Of a stretch of DNA of 64,000 nt, positions 16,672 to 25,378 are shown piece after piece. This DNA is from Pedococcus sp031456495. Lineage in GTDB: Bacteria > Actinomycetota > Actinomycetes > Actinomycetales > Dermatophilaceae. The DNA lies in contig NZ_JAVDUW010000001.1 of the NCBI RefSeq assembly GCF_031456495.1, positions 62,001 to 126,000 of the forward strand, given 5' to 3'. The position numbers and the translations under genes were made by a program. Each line of letters starts with the position of its first letter. Position 1 is the stretch's first letter. Under the pieces are notes generated by a model that did not search any database, was not told the DNA's origin, and saw only the letters and a list, made by a program, of their open reading frames with translations.

Positions 16672-17550
16672 GTGCCCGACCGCTATGGCTCCGACGTGCT
16701 CTCCACCGACTGGCGCAAGCCCCCTCGCGGGCGCGCGACGGAGGTGGAGGCCGAGACCGGCCTGGTCGTCGAGGACGTCGAGACCGGCTGGTGCGGCGCG
16801 GTCGTCCGGGTCGAGAAGGCGGGCGGCATGCGGGTCGTCCACCTCGAGGACCGGCGGGGCCGCACCAAGGGCTTTCCGCTCGGCCCCGGCTTCCTGCTCG
16901 ACGGCGCCCCGGTCGTCCTGACTCCCCCGACAGCAGCGGCGCGGGCCCAGCTCGCCGCGGCGAAGGAGGCCTCGTCTCGCACCGCCTCGGGGTCGCGCGC
17001 CGTCGAGGGCGTGCGCGCCAAGGTGGCGAGCGGGTCCCGGATCTTCGTCGAGGGCCGGCACGACGCGGAGCTCGTCGAGAAGGTCTGGGGCGAGGACCTG
17101 CGCATCGAGGGCGTCGTCGTCGAGATGCTCGACGGCGTCGACGACCTGTCCGCCGCCATCCGGGACTTCTCCCCCGGCGCCGGACGCCGGATGGGCGTCC
17201 TCGTCGACCACCTCGTGCCCGGCACCAAGGAGCACCGGGTCGTGGAGGAGGCCCGCCGCCTGCAGCCGTATGCCGCGCACGTGCGGATCCTCGGGCACCC
17301 GTACGTCGACGTGTGGCAGAGCGTGCGACCCGAGCGGCTCGGGCTCGACGCCTGGCCGGTCATCCCCCGCGGGACCTCCTGGAAGCACGGAATCTGCGCC
17401 CATCTCGGCTGGGCCCATGACAGCCAGGCCGACATCGCCCGGGCGTGGAAGCAGATCCTGGGCACGGTCCGCACGTACGCCGACCTCGAGCCGACCCTGC
17501 TGGCCAGCGTCGAGGAGCTCATCGACTTCGTGACCGAGCCCGGTCACTGA
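16672..17550 (+). CDS. DUF3097 family protein
   Basis: 292 residues, GTG 16672. The DUF3097 family is actinobacterial and often lies near hrcA and hemW, as here. Features: a small N-terminal beta domain (VVEDVETGWCGAVVRVEKAG), then a Toprim-like segment SRIFVEGRHDAELVEKVWG near 122-140 followed by MGVLVDHLVPGTKEHRV near 180 and GHPYVDVWQSVRPERLG. The E-GRHDAE plus D-x-D-like pattern suggests a Toprim fold with a nucleic-acid role, but no activity is known to me. It diverges from hrcA; the CIRCE region lies between. Confidence 0.88.
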   Translation: MPDRYGSDVLSTDWRKPPRGRATEVEAETGLVVEDVETGWCGAVVRVEKAGGMRVVHLEDRRGRTKGFPLGPGFLLDGAPVVLTPPTAAARAQLAAAKEASSRTASGSRAVEGVRAKVASGSRIFVEGRHDAELVEKVWGEDLRIEGVVVEMLDGVDDLSAAIRDFSPGAGRRMGVLVDHLVPGTKEHRVVEEARRLQPYAAHVRILGHPYVDVWQSVRPERLGLDAWPVIPRGTSWKHGICAHLGWAHDSQADIARAWKQILGTVRTYADLEPTLLASVEELIDFVTEPGH

Positions 17551-17669
17551 CGCCGCGGCGGCCACCGCTCAGGGTCGGCCCTGACGCTGCCCTGAGCGCA
17601 CCCCGAAACCGGGACGATCCGTGGTCCCCATGCGCTTGACTGGGTGAAGGCACCATCCACGGAGGAGAA

Positions 17670-18059
17670 ATGACCCAACAACCGCAGTACCAGCCGCAGC
17701 CCGCGCAGCCGATGTCGCAGCAGGAGGAGAGGACCTGGGCCACCCTGACCCACGTCATCTCCGGCGTGGCCATGGTCGTCAGCGCCGGCACCCTGGGCTT
17801 CGTCGCCAGCCTGATCATCTACCTCGTCTACCGCGACCGCGGCCCGTTCGTCCGGGCCCACGCGGCCAACGCCGTGAACGTGCAGCTGACCGCCCTGATC
17901 GGCCTCATCGTCTCGGGCGTCCTGATGGTCGTGCTCGTCGGCTTCGTCCTCTACCCGATTGTCGTGGTCGCAGCGGTGGTCCTCCACGCGATCGCCGCCA
18001 TGCGGGCCAACGCCGGGGAGTGGTACGACCCGCCGTTCACCATCCGCTTCGTCAAGTGA
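17670..18059 (+). CDS. DUF4870 family membrane protein
   Basis: 129 residues. A Gln/Pro-rich N-terminal tail precedes three hydrophobic helices (about 27-52, 70-95 and 97-112), with YRDRGPFVRAHAANAVNVQL between helices 1 and 2, a typical DUF4870 (Tic20-like) segment. ATG 17670 has GGAGGAG at good spacing. Function unknown. It is monocistronic and converges on hemW; a hairpin separates them. Confidence 0.85.
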   Translation: MTQQPQYQPQPAQPMSQQEERTWATLTHVISGVAMVVSAGTLGFVASLIIYLVYRDRGPFVRAHAANAVNVQLTALIGLIVSGVLMVVLVGFVLYPIVVVAAVVLHAIAAMRANAGEWYDPPFTIRFVK

Positions 18060-18063
18060 GCCG

Positions 18064-18083
18064 GCTCGGGCGGTTGCCCGAGC
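18064..18083. terminator. Bidirectional hairpin between convergent genes
   Basis: GCTCGGGC and GCCCGAGC pair perfectly around GGTT. It lies 4 bp past the DUF4870 stop and 1 bp before the hemW stop, so it can end both transcripts. There is no U tract, as is common in high-GC actinobacteria. Confidence 0.65.
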
Positions 18084-18084
18084 A

Positions 18085-19323
18085 CTAACGCAGGCCGAGG
18101 AGCCGTCGCACGACGGTGTCGGCCAGCAGGCGGCCCTGCCTCGTCAGCACCACGCGCTGGCGGCGCAGGGCCGCTGCCGCGTCCACCAGCCCGTCGGCGA
18201 TGAGTCCGGCCACCGCGGTGCGCCCCTCGTCGCGCAGGTCCGCGAGCGGCAGCCCGTCGACCAGCCGCACCCCGAGCAGGACCCGCTCGTCGTACCGCTG
18301 CTCGGCGGTCAGGGTCTCCCGGCCGTGGGCCGGGCTGACCCCGTCCGCGACCCGGCCGGCATACGCGGTCGGGTGCTTGACGTTCCACCAGCGCACGCCG
18401 CCGACGTGGCTGTGCGCGCCGGGGCCGACGCCCCACCAGTTGCCGTCGTCCCAGTAGCCCTCGTTGTGGCGGCAGCGCGCGGCCGGGCGGCTCGCCCAGT
18501 TGCTCACCTCGTACCAGTCGTAGCCGGCGGCCGAGAGCACCTCGTCGGCGAGCTCGTACTTCACGGCCTCGTCGTCGTCCTCGGGCGCGGCGACCTCACC
18601 GCGCCGCACCTGGGCGGCGAGCCGGGTGCCGTCCTCGACGACGAGGGCGTAGGCCGACACGTGGTCCGGCTGCAGCGCGACGACGGCGTCCAGGCTCGTG
18701 CGCCAGTCCGCCAGGCTCTCCCCCGGCGTCCCGTAGATCAGGTCCAGGCTGACCTGCAGCCCCGCCGCGCGGGCCGCGTCGACCGCGCGGGCGACGTTCG
18801 CCGGGTCGTGGGTGCGGTCGAGGGTGCGCAGGACGTGCGGCACGGCCGACTGCATCCCGAGCGAGACGCGGGTGAAGCCGGCGTCGGCGAGGACGCCGAG
18901 CGACTCGGGTGTCACCGAGTCCGGGTTGGCCTCGGTCGTCACCTCCGCGTCGTCGGCGAGCCCCCACTGCTCCCGTATGCCGTGCAGCATCCGGGCGAGG
19001 TCCGTGGCGGCCAGCATCGTGGGCGTGCCGCCGCCGACGAAGACGGTCCCGACCTCGGGGACGGCCGGTCCGAGCACCTCGCCCGCGAGCGCCAGCTCCT
19101 TGAGGGCGGCGTCGGCGAACGTGGAGACGCCGGCGCCGTCCGTGCCGAGCTCGAGCAGCGTGTAGGTGTTGAAGTCGCAGTAGCCGCAGCGGACCCGGCA
19201 GAACGGGACGTGCAGGTAGACCCCGAAGGGCCGCTCCGCGAGGGTCGCGAGCGAGGCCTCCGGCAGCCGCCCGTCGGGCGGCGCGGGGTCGCCGTCGGGC
19301 AGGGCGCTGGGCATGGGCACCAT
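18085..19323 (-). CDS. hemW: Radical SAM heme chaperone HemW
   Basis: 412 residues from ATG 19323 (or 409 from ATG 19314). C42, C46 and C49 in FCRVRCGYCDF form the radical-SAM CX3CX2C cluster site. VGGGTPTML and EANPDSV are the typical SAM-binding strands, and a HemN C-terminal domain follows. The family was long annotated as oxygen-independent coproporphyrinogen oxidase, but HemW lacks the extra N-terminal cysteine context and works as a heme-binding chaperone. It belongs to the lepA-hemW-hrcA neighbourhood, here separated from lepA by three other genes. Confidence 0.94.
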   Translation of the reverse strand: MVPMPSALPDGDPAPPDGRLPEASLATLAERPFGVYLHVPFCRVRCGYCDFNTYTLLELGTDGAGVSTFADAALKELALAGEVLGPAVPEVGTVFVGGGTPTMLAATDLARMLHGIREQWGLADDAEVTTEANPDSVTPESLGVLADAGFTRVSLGMQSAVPHVLRTLDRTHDPANVARAVDAARAAGLQVSLDLIYGTPGESLADWRTSLDAVVALQPDHVSAYALVVEDGTRLAAQVRRGEVAAPEDDDEAVKYELADEVLSAAGYDWYEVSNWASRPAARCRHNEGYWDDGNWWGVGPGAHSHVGGVRWWNVKHPTAYAGRVADGVSPAHGRETLTAEQRYDERVLLGVRLVDGLPLADLRDEGRTAVAGLIADGLVDAAAALRRQRVVLTRQGRLLADTVVRRLLGLR

Positions 19324-19390
19324 TGTCTCAGGGCTTCCGGGGCCGCTCGGCCGCGGCCGCCGGGCAGGCCGTCGTCCCACCCGTCACAGC

Positions 19391-19608
19391 GCGTCCGGCG
19401 TGTCCCGGCGACACGCCGGACGCCGTCGAAAAAGGGCCTCCCACCTGCGGGAAAGCCCTTGTGGAGCCGCGGTCCGGCGACTAGAAATGGTGGCACGCCC
19501 CCACCTCGGTGGGAGCGCCGACCCGGACCTCGGTCCGAGTCGTAGAGGGCCTCGGAAACTCATACTTTCCGAGGCCCTCACCTTGTGCCCCGGGAAACCC
19601 TCGGGGGC
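19391..19608. other. Intergenic run of six stem-loops
   Basis: The 307-bp gap between divergent hemW and the cyclodeaminase-like gene holds six consecutive inverted repeats. H1 19391-19423: 14-bp perfect stem, loop CCGGC. H2 19432-19460: AAGGGC/GCCCTT with inner TCCC/GGGA. H3 19500-19513: CCCAC/GTGGG with loop CTCG. H4 19524-19537: CGGAC/GTCCG with loop CTCG. H5 19545-19579: 14-bp perfect stem, 7-base loop. H6 about 19587-19607: CCCCGGG/CCCTCGGGG. It contains no credible ORF and no tRNA. It could be a structured RNA or stacked operators. Confidence 0.7.
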
Positions 19609-19630
19609 AGGTCCCGCGTAGGTTCGGCGA

Positions 19631-20575
19631 GTGCGTTTCCTCACCGACGCCGATGTGGCGGCCCTGCTCCCGACACCGCTCGAGACCGTCGCCCTGGCCC
19701 GCGACGCCCTGGTTGCCCGCGCGTCCGGTGACGTGGAGGTCCCGCCGAAGCCGGCCGTCCACACGGTCCCCGGCAGCTTCGCCAACGCGATGCCTGCCGC
19801 GTGGCCCGCGCGGAACCTGCTGGGGTGCAAGTGGATCACCATCTTCCCCGACAACCCTGCCGCCGGGCTCCCGACCGCCGACGGCCTCGTGGTGGTCAAC
19901 GACGGCGGCACCGGGCGCACCCGATGCGTCCTGCAGGCCGGGGTGCTCACCGCCGCCCGCACAGCCGCGGTCTCCGGGGCGTGCATCCAGGCGCTCGCAC
20001 CGGACGGCGCCGCGGTGGCCATCACCGGTGCCGGGGTCCAGGCGCGCTCGCACCTGCGCGTCCTGGCAGCCCTGGGCCACACCGACGTGCGGGTCTACGC
20101 CCGGCGCGAGGCGGCGCGGCGGGACCTGCAGGACTGGGCCGCCCGCGAGGTGCCCGAGGTGAGCCTGCGCTCCACCGACGACCCGGCCGAGGCGGTGCGT
20201 GGTGCGGCCGTCGTGGTGACCGCCCTCAGCATCGGGGTGGTGGGGGCCCACCTGGACCCGTCGTGGGTGTCCCCGGACGCGCTGCTGCTGCCGCTGGACT
20301 ACGCGACCTCCGTCGGCCCCGGCCTGGCGACGGGTGCCGTGCTGGCCGCCGACGACGTCGAGCAGTTCGAGGCCGTCCGGGCGACCGGGCGGCTCGGGGA
20401 CTACCCGTCACCCTCCGGCTGGACCGGCGACCTGCTCGAGCACGACCGTCCCGCGGGCCGGGTCGTCTGCCAGAACCTGGGCAACGGCCTGAGCGACCTC
20501 GTCGTCGCGGCTGCCGTCGCCGACGCGGCCGAGTCGTCGGGTGCCGGCCACCTGCTCGACACCGACGGCACCTAG
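19631..20575 (+). CDS. Ornithine cyclodeaminase/mu-crystallin family protein
   Basis: 314 residues, GTG 19631. The family has a substrate domain plus an NAD(P)-binding Rossmann domain. Here KPAVHTVPGSFANAMPA and GCKWITIFPDNPAAGLPTADG match the substrate/dimer part (about 40-90), and AVAITGAGVQARSHLRVL (near 128-145) is the dinucleotide-binding loop. Members are cyclodeaminases, alanine dehydrogenases or imine reductases, so the substrate stays open. The phosphatase gene starts 11 bp downstream on the same strand. Confidence 0.88.
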   Translation: MRFLTDADVAALLPTPLETVALARDALVARASGDVEVPPKPAVHTVPGSFANAMPAAWPARNLLGCKWITIFPDNPAAGLPTADGLVVVNDGGTGRTRCVLQAGVLTAARTAAVSGACIQALAPDGAAVAITGAGVQARSHLRVLAALGHTDVRVYARREAARRDLQDWAAREVPEVSLRSTDDPAEAVRGAAVVVTALSIGVVGAHLDPSWVSPDALLLPLDYATSVGPGLATGAVLAADDVEQFEAVRATGRLGDYPSPSGWTGDLLEHDRPAGRVVCQNLGNGLSDLVVAAAVADAAESSGAGHLLDTDGT

Positions 20576-20585
20576 AGTCGGTCGG

Positions 20586-21383
20586 GTGAGCACCTCCGGC
20601 TGGATCGACCTCGACGGCGTCGTCAACATGCGCGACGTCGGCGGACTCCCCACGACCGACGGCGCCACGGTCGCCAGTGGGAGGCTCCTGCGCTCGGACA
20701 ACCTGCAGGACCTCACCGACGCCGACGTCCGGCACCTCGTCGAGCAGGTGGGCGTCACCGACATCGTCGACCTGCGCAGCGACATCGAGGTGCGGATCGA
20801 GGGGCCGGGCCCGCTGCAGGTGCGCGAGCTCGCCACCCACCACCGGCACTCGCTCTTCCGCGACGACGAGATGGAGGTCAGCGCCGAGGACGCCCTGGTC
20901 CTGCCGTGGTCGAAGTCCGCCGGCACCGAGCGCCCGAAGCCGCCGCGGCGCGACGACGACTACTGGGCGAGCCACTACCTGGGCTACCTCGCCGACCGCC
21001 CGGACTCCGTCCTCGGCGCGCTGCAGGTCGTGGCCGAGAGCCGTGGAGCGACGATCGTGCACTGCGCCGCGGGCAAGGACCGCACCGGGACAGTGGTCGG
21101 CCTCGCGCTCTCGGTGGCCGGGGTCGCGGACGAGGACGTCGTCGCCGACTACGTCGCCACCGGTGAGCGGATCGAGGCGATCGTGGCGCGCCTCATGGCG
21201 CGGCCGGCATACGAGGAGGTGCTCCGGGACCAGCCGATGAGCCACCACCTGCCGCGGCCGGAGACCATGCAGCGCATCCTCGCGGTGCTCGCCGAGCGCC
21301 ACGGCGGCGCAGCCGGCTGGCTGCTCGAGAACGGCTGGAGCGAGGACCAGGTCGCCCAGCTCCGCGGGCGCCTGCGCGACTGA
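20586..21383 (+). CDS. Tyrosine-phosphatase-like protein
   Basis: 265 residues, GTG 20586. The N-terminal NMRDVGGLPTTDG and RSDNLQDLTDADV segments and the P-loop HCAAGKDRTG (C160, R166) are those of the DUF4893/Y_phosphatase3 group of dual-specificity-like phosphatases, related to mycobacterial PtpB. Some members act on phosphotyrosine or phosphoinositides. The substrate is unknown. No signal peptide, so it is probably cytosolic. It converges with the DUF4442 gene: the two stops are 3 bp apart. Confidence 0.88.
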   Translation: MSTSGWIDLDGVVNMRDVGGLPTTDGATVASGRLLRSDNLQDLTDADVRHLVEQVGVTDIVDLRSDIEVRIEGPGPLQVRELATHHRHSLFRDDEMEVSAEDALVLPWSKSAGTERPKPPRRDDDYWASHYLGYLADRPDSVLGALQVVAESRGATIVHCAAGKDRTGTVVGLALSVAGVADEDVVADYVATGERIEAIVARLMARPAYEEVLRDQPMSHHLPRPETMQRILAVLAERHGGAAGWLLENGWSEDQVAQLRGRLRD

Positions 21384-21386
21384 GCC

Positions 21387-21884
21387 TCAGGTGGCGGCGC
21401 CGGCCGCCTTGGCGGCCCTGTCGGGCCTGTCGGTCACCCAGAGGCGGATGACGCCCTCGACCACGGTCGTGCCGTCGGACCGGACGCCGCGCACCCGGAC
21501 CGGCACGTCGGTGTCGCCACCGCGCTCCCAGTCGGCCGGGTCGGTCTCGGCGACGCAGGTGATGTCGGACGTCGCCTTGGCGGTGTAGGCCACGTCCATC
21601 CCCTTGGGGATCCAGCGCCGCGTGGGCGGGATGCTCGCCTCGGCCAGCGCCCCCATCGCCGCCTCGAGGCCGTTGCAGATGGCGATGACGTGCACGGTGC
21701 CCAGGTGGTTCTGCACCCGCCGGCGCTTGCGGACGGTCAGCACGGCGCGGTTCGGCTCGAGGCTCACGAACCGCGGCCGTGCCGAGCGGAAGTAGGGCGC
21801 CGCCTGCTCGAAGACGAGCGAGAACAGCCGGTTCCCCTGGGGGTATGCCGCGAGCCGTCGGTAGAGCGCGTACGTGTCGACCAT
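21387..21884 (-). CDS. DUF4442 hotdog-fold protein
   Basis: 165 residues, ATG 21884. DUF4442 proteins have a hotdog fold like acyl-CoA thioesterases (PaaI-like). VQNHLGTVHVIAICNGLEAAMG (near 56-78) is the segment that normally holds the active site, and the final strands end LWVTDRP. The substrate is unknown. It lies 27 bp downstream of the lepA stop in the same direction but may be transcribed separately. Confidence 0.85.
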   Translation of the reverse strand: MVDTYALYRRLAAYPQGNRLFSLVFEQAAPYFRSARPRFVSLEPNRAVLTVRKRRRVQNHLGTVHVIAICNGLEAAMGALAEASIPPTRRWIPKGMDVAYTAKATSDITCVAETDPADWERGGDTDVPVRVRGVRSDGTTVVEGVIRLWVTDRPDRAAKAAGAAT

Positions 21885-21911
21885 GCCGGCGATGCTACCG
21901 GCCGGTAACCC

Positions 21912-23759
21912 CTACTTCTTGGACTTCTCCGTGTCGCTCGACAGGGCTGCGATGAAGGCCTCCGGCGGGACCTCGACGGTGCCGATGCTCTTCATCCGCT
22001 TCTTGCCGGCCTTCTGCTTCTCGAGCAGCTTGCGCTTGCGGCTGATGTCACCGCCGTAGCACTTGGCCAGCACGTCCTTGCGGATGGCGCGGATGTTCTC
22101 GCGGGCGATGATGCGGGCGCCGATGGCCGCCTGGATCGGCACCTCGAACTGCTGGCGCGGGATGAGGTCCTTGAGCTTGCTGGCCATCATGACGCCGTAC
22201 GCGTAGGCCTTGTCCTTGTGGACGATCGCCGAGAACGCGTCGACGGTCTCGCCCTGCAGCAGGATGTCGACCTTGACCAGGTCGGCCTCCTGCTCGCCGT
22301 CGGGCTCGTAGTCGAGCGAGGCGTAGCCGCGCGTGCGCGACTTCAGCTGGTCGAAGAAGTCGAAGACGATCTCGGCCAGCGGCAGGGTGTAGCGCATCTC
22401 GACGCGGTCCTCGGACAGGTAGTCCATGCCGCGCAGGCTCCCCCGCTTCTGCTGGCAGAGCTCCATGATGGCGCCGATGAACTCGCTCGGGGCGAGGATC
22501 GTGGCCCGGACCACCGGTTCGGTCACCGAGGCGACCTTGCCGTAGGGGAACTCGCTCGGGTTGGTGACGACGATCTCCTTGCCGTCGTCCATCGTCACGT
22601 CGTAGACGACGTTCGGCAGCGTCGAGATCAGGTCGAGGTTGAACTCCCGCTCGAGCCGCTCGCGGACGATCTCGAGGTGCAGCATGCCGAGGAAGCCGAT
22701 GCGGAAGCCGAAGCCCAGCGCCGCCGAGGTCTCCGGCTCGTAGACCAGCGCCGCGTCGTTGAGCTTGAGCTTGTCGAGGGCGTCGCGCAGGTCGGGGTAG
22801 TCGGACCCGTCGATCGGGTACAGCCCCGAGAACACCATCGGCTTGGGGTCGCGGTAACCACCGAGCGCGTCCTTGGCCGGCTTGGACTGGTTCGTCACCG
22901 TGTCGCCGACGCGGGACTGGCGCACGTCCTTCACGCCCGTGATGAGGTAGCCGACCTCGCCGACCCCGAGCCCCTTGGAGGGCACGGGCTCCGGGCTGAT
23001 GACGCCGATCTCGAGCAGCTCGTGCGTCGCCCGCGTCGACATCATCTGGATGCGCTCGCGCGGGCTGAGGTGGCCGTCGATCACTCGCACGTAGGTGACG
23101 ACGCCGCGGTAGGTGTCGTAGACCGAGTCGAAGATCATGGCCCGGGCCGGGGCGTCGGCCACGCCGACCGGGGCGGGCAGCTGCCGGACGATCTCGTCCA
23201 GGAGCGGCTCGACACCCACGCCGGTCTTGCCCGACACCTTCAGGCAGTCCTCGGGGTCGCACCCGATCAGCCCGGCCAGCTCGTCGGCATACTTCTCGGG
23301 CTGCGCCGCGGGCAGGTCGATCTTGTTGAGGACCGGGATGATCGTGAGGTCGTTCTCCATGGCGAGGTAGAGGTTCGCCAGGGTCTGCGCCTCGATGCCC
23401 TGCGCCGCGTCGACGAGCAGCACCGCGCCCTCGCACGCCGCCAGGGACCGCGACACCTCGTAGGTGAAGTCGACGTGCCCGGGGGTGTCGATCATGTTGA
23501 GCGCGTAGGTCGTGCCGTCGAGCTCCCACGGCATGCGGACGGCCTGCGACTTGATCGTGATCCCGCGCTCGCGCTCGATGTCCATGCGGTCGAGGTACTG
23601 GGCGCGCATGGCCCGCTCGTCGACGACGCCGGTCATCTGAAGCATCCGGTCGGCCAGCGTCGACTTGCCGTGGTCGATGTGGGCGATGATGCAGAAGTTC
23701 CGGATCAGCTCCGGCGGCGTCGCGGCAGGCTGCAGCGCGGTGCGGGCCAGGGGGGACAC
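21912..23759 (-). CDS. lepA: Elongation factor 4 (LepA)
   Basis: 615 residues from GTG 23759. This translational GTPase acts on stalled or mis-translocated ribosomes and in 30S biogenesis. G1 is AHIDHGKST (26-34), G2 is RGITIKSQ, G3 is DTPGHVDF and G4 is NKIDLP. EF-G-like domains II, III and V follow, and the LepA-specific C-terminal domain ends near RKRKLLEKQKAGKKRM. Six codons upstream, GTG 23777 is an alternative start. The open frame runs on for 1860 bp further upstream without a stop, but that part is the antisense of the repeat region and the exporter gene and is not LepA. Confidence 0.97.
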   Translation of the reverse strand: MSPLARTALQPAATPPELIRNFCIIAHIDHGKSTLADRMLQMTGVVDERAMRAQYLDRMDIERERGITIKSQAVRMPWELDGTTYALNMIDTPGHVDFTYEVSRSLAACEGAVLLVDAAQGIEAQTLANLYLAMENDLTIIPVLNKIDLPAAQPEKYADELAGLIGCDPEDCLKVSGKTGVGVEPLLDEIVRQLPAPVGVADAPARAMIFDSVYDTYRGVVTYVRVIDGHLSPRERIQMMSTRATHELLEIGVISPEPVPSKGLGVGEVGYLITGVKDVRQSRVGDTVTNQSKPAKDALGGYRDPKPMVFSGLYPIDGSDYPDLRDALDKLKLNDAALVYEPETSAALGFGFRIGFLGMLHLEIVRERLEREFNLDLISTLPNVVYDVTMDDGKEIVVTNPSEFPYGKVASVTEPVVRATILAPSEFIGAIMELCQQKRGSLRGMDYLSEDRVEMRYTLPLAEIVFDFFDQLKSRTRGYASLDYEPDGEQEADLVKVDILLQGETVDAFSAIVHKDKAYAYGVMMASKLKDLIPRQQFEVPIQAAIGARIIARENIRAIRKDVLAKCYGGDISRKRKLLEKQKAGKKRMKSIGTVEVPPEAFIAALSSDTEKSKK

Positions 23760-23872
23760 GGGTGCTTCGAACCTCACGAGGACGTCGGACGGACGGATCG
23801 GTCCATCCTCCCATGCGCCGCGGTGTGCCGGTGACGCCCCACCCGGGCCTGCCGTTCCCGACCACCTGCGCC

Positions 23873-23974
23873 CCGAGGTCTGGGACTTCGGGGTTCCACG
23901 CACCCCTGTAGGCCGAAGTCTGGGACTTCGGGGTTCCACCCACCCCCTGGCGCCGAGGTCTGGGACTTCGGCGC
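23873..23974. repeat. Three 40-bp tandem hairpin repeats upstream of lepA
   Basis: CCGAGGTC-TGG-GACTTCGG starts at 23873 and 23953; the middle copy at 23913 is CCGAAGTC-TGG-GACTTCGG, a perfect palindrome around TGG. Spacing is exactly 40 bp. The first two copies share the spacer start GGTTCCAC. The third has longer arms (GGCGCC on both sides). The array lies in the 221-bp gap between lepA and the exporter gene, both on the minus strand. Confidence 0.85.
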
Positions 23975-23980
23975 CCTCTG

Positions 23981-25219
23981 TCAGGCCGAGCGCGCCGCGG
24001 TCCGACGGTCGAGGGCGAGCGACCACAGGGCGATGCCCACGCCGAGGACGGCGAGCATCGCACCGACCCGCGAGGGCCACTCGTACCCCAGACCGGCCGC
24101 GAGCACGATCGACCCGAGCCAGGCGCCGAGCGCGTTGGCGATGTTGAGGGTCGAGTGGTTGAGCGCGGCCGCGAGCGCCTGGCCCTCGTGCGCGACGTCC
24201 ATGAGGCGGGTCTGGAGCATGGGCACGAGCACGCTCGGCAGCAGGCCGAGCAGGAAGACCGCGACGAGCGCCAGCACCTGCGACGCCTGCACGGCCGGCC
24301 CGAAGAGGGCGAGCATGACGGCGATCGTGACCAGCGAGAGCGTGATCCCGCGGAGCAGCCCGAACCGCGACACCGGTCCGGACAGCATGGCGCCGGCGGT
24401 CATGCCGACCCCGTAGAGGGCCAGGATCACCGGCACGGTCGCGCTCGAGAAGCCACCGAGGTCGGTCATGGTCGGCGCGATGTAGGAGAACGTCGCGAAC
24501 ATGCCGCCGAAGCCCACGGTCCCGATGCCGAGCGCGAGCCACACCTGCGGCCGCTTGAGCGCCGACAGCTCCGAGCGCACGGACACCCCGCCGTCGGCCG
24601 GGCAGAACGGCACCCAGCGCCACACCGCCAGCACGGTGACGAGCGCGATCACGCTCACCGCGGCATACGGCCACTGCCACCCGTAGGCCTGGCCGAGGCG
24701 CGTCGTCAGCGGGACACCCACGATGTTCGCCACCGTGAGCCCCGCGATCATCATCGACACCGCCCACGTGCGGCGGTGCGTCGGGACGAGCGAGGCGGCG
24801 ACGAGCGAGCCGACGCCGAAGTACGCGCCGTGCGGCAGGCCGGAGAGGAAGCGGGCGACCATGAGCAGGCCGTAGCTGCCCGCCAGCGCCGAGAGGCCGT
24901 TGGCGACGGCGAAGGCCAGCATCAGCCACAGCAGCAGGGTCTTGCGCGGCAGCTTCGACCCCAGGGTCGCCAGCACCGGCGCGCCGACGACGACGCCGGC
25001 GGCATACGCAGACACGACGTGACCGGCGGTCGGGATGTCGATGCCGACGCCGTCGGCGACCTGCGGCAGCAGTCCCATCGTCACGAACTCGGTGGTGCCG
25101 ATGGCGAACCCGCCCACCGCCAGCGCCAGCAGGGCGAGCCGCATGTGCGCCGGCCGGACCTCGGGACCGACAGGGTCGACCTGGTCGACGACGGGCACGG
25201 CGGTCTGGGCGTCGGTCAC
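23981..25219 (-). CDS. MFS transporter, DHA1 (sugar/drug efflux) type
   Basis: 412 residues, 12 predicted helices, GTG 25219. TTEFVTMGLLPQVADGVGIDIPTAGHVVSAYAAGVVVGAPVLA (helices 1-2) is the signature of the AraJ/CmlA/SotB-like DHA1 exporters, which expel arabinose-like sugars or chloramphenicol-type drugs by proton antiport. The G-x-LPRK-x-LLL loop between helices 2 and 3 is present. ATG within MRLALLAL, 25 codons later, could be an alternative start. It diverges from the M48 gene across 159 bp. Confidence 0.9.
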   Translation of the reverse strand: MTDAQTAVPVVDQVDPVGPEVRPAHMRLALLALAVGGFAIGTTEFVTMGLLPQVADGVGIDIPTAGHVVSAYAAGVVVGAPVLATLGSKLPRKTLLLWLMLAFAVANGLSALAGSYGLLMVARFLSGLPHGAYFGVGSLVAASLVPTHRRTWAVSMMIAGLTVANIVGVPLTTRLGQAYGWQWPYAAVSVIALVTVLAVWRWVPFCPADGGVSVRSELSALKRPQVWLALGIGTVGFGGMFATFSYIAPTMTDLGGFSSATVPVILALYGVGMTAGAMLSGPVSRFGLLRGITLSLVTIAVMLALFGPAVQASQVLALVAVFLLGLLPSVLVPMLQTRLMDVAHEGQALAAALNHSTLNIANALGAWLGSIVLAAGLGYEWPSRVGAMLAVLGVGIALWSLALDRRTAARSA

Positions 25220-25269
25220 GCGAGGTGCAACGGGACGGCTCGCGTGCGGCATTCCCCCACGGTCCACCT

Positions 25270-25308
25270 GTCCGCCCACCGGGCGTCCGCCCGTCCACCC
25301 ACCGGGCG
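25270..25308. repeat. Direct repeat between divergent exporter and M48 genes
   Basis: GTCCGCCCACCGGGCG (25270-25285) and GTCCACCCACCGGGCG (25293-25308) differ at one base and are spaced 23 bp, about two helical turns. This could be a regulator-binding pair for the divergent promoters. Confidence 0.4.
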
Positions 25309-25378
25309 CCGGGGCGTCCACGGGATGCGGAGGAACCCGACATACGATCGGGGCGACCGCGCACAGATCGAGGGGACC

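Noticed and set aside
19391..19608. tRNA, T-box or tmRNA gene
   Set aside because: There is no CCA-adjacent acceptor stem, no GGTTCGAATCC-like T arm and no conserved T-box antiterminator. The stems do not fit a cloverleaf.
23873..23974. CRISPR array
   Set aside because: The repeated unit is a 19-bp palindrome at 40-bp spacing, but there are only three copies, the spacers are partly alike and there are no cas genes.
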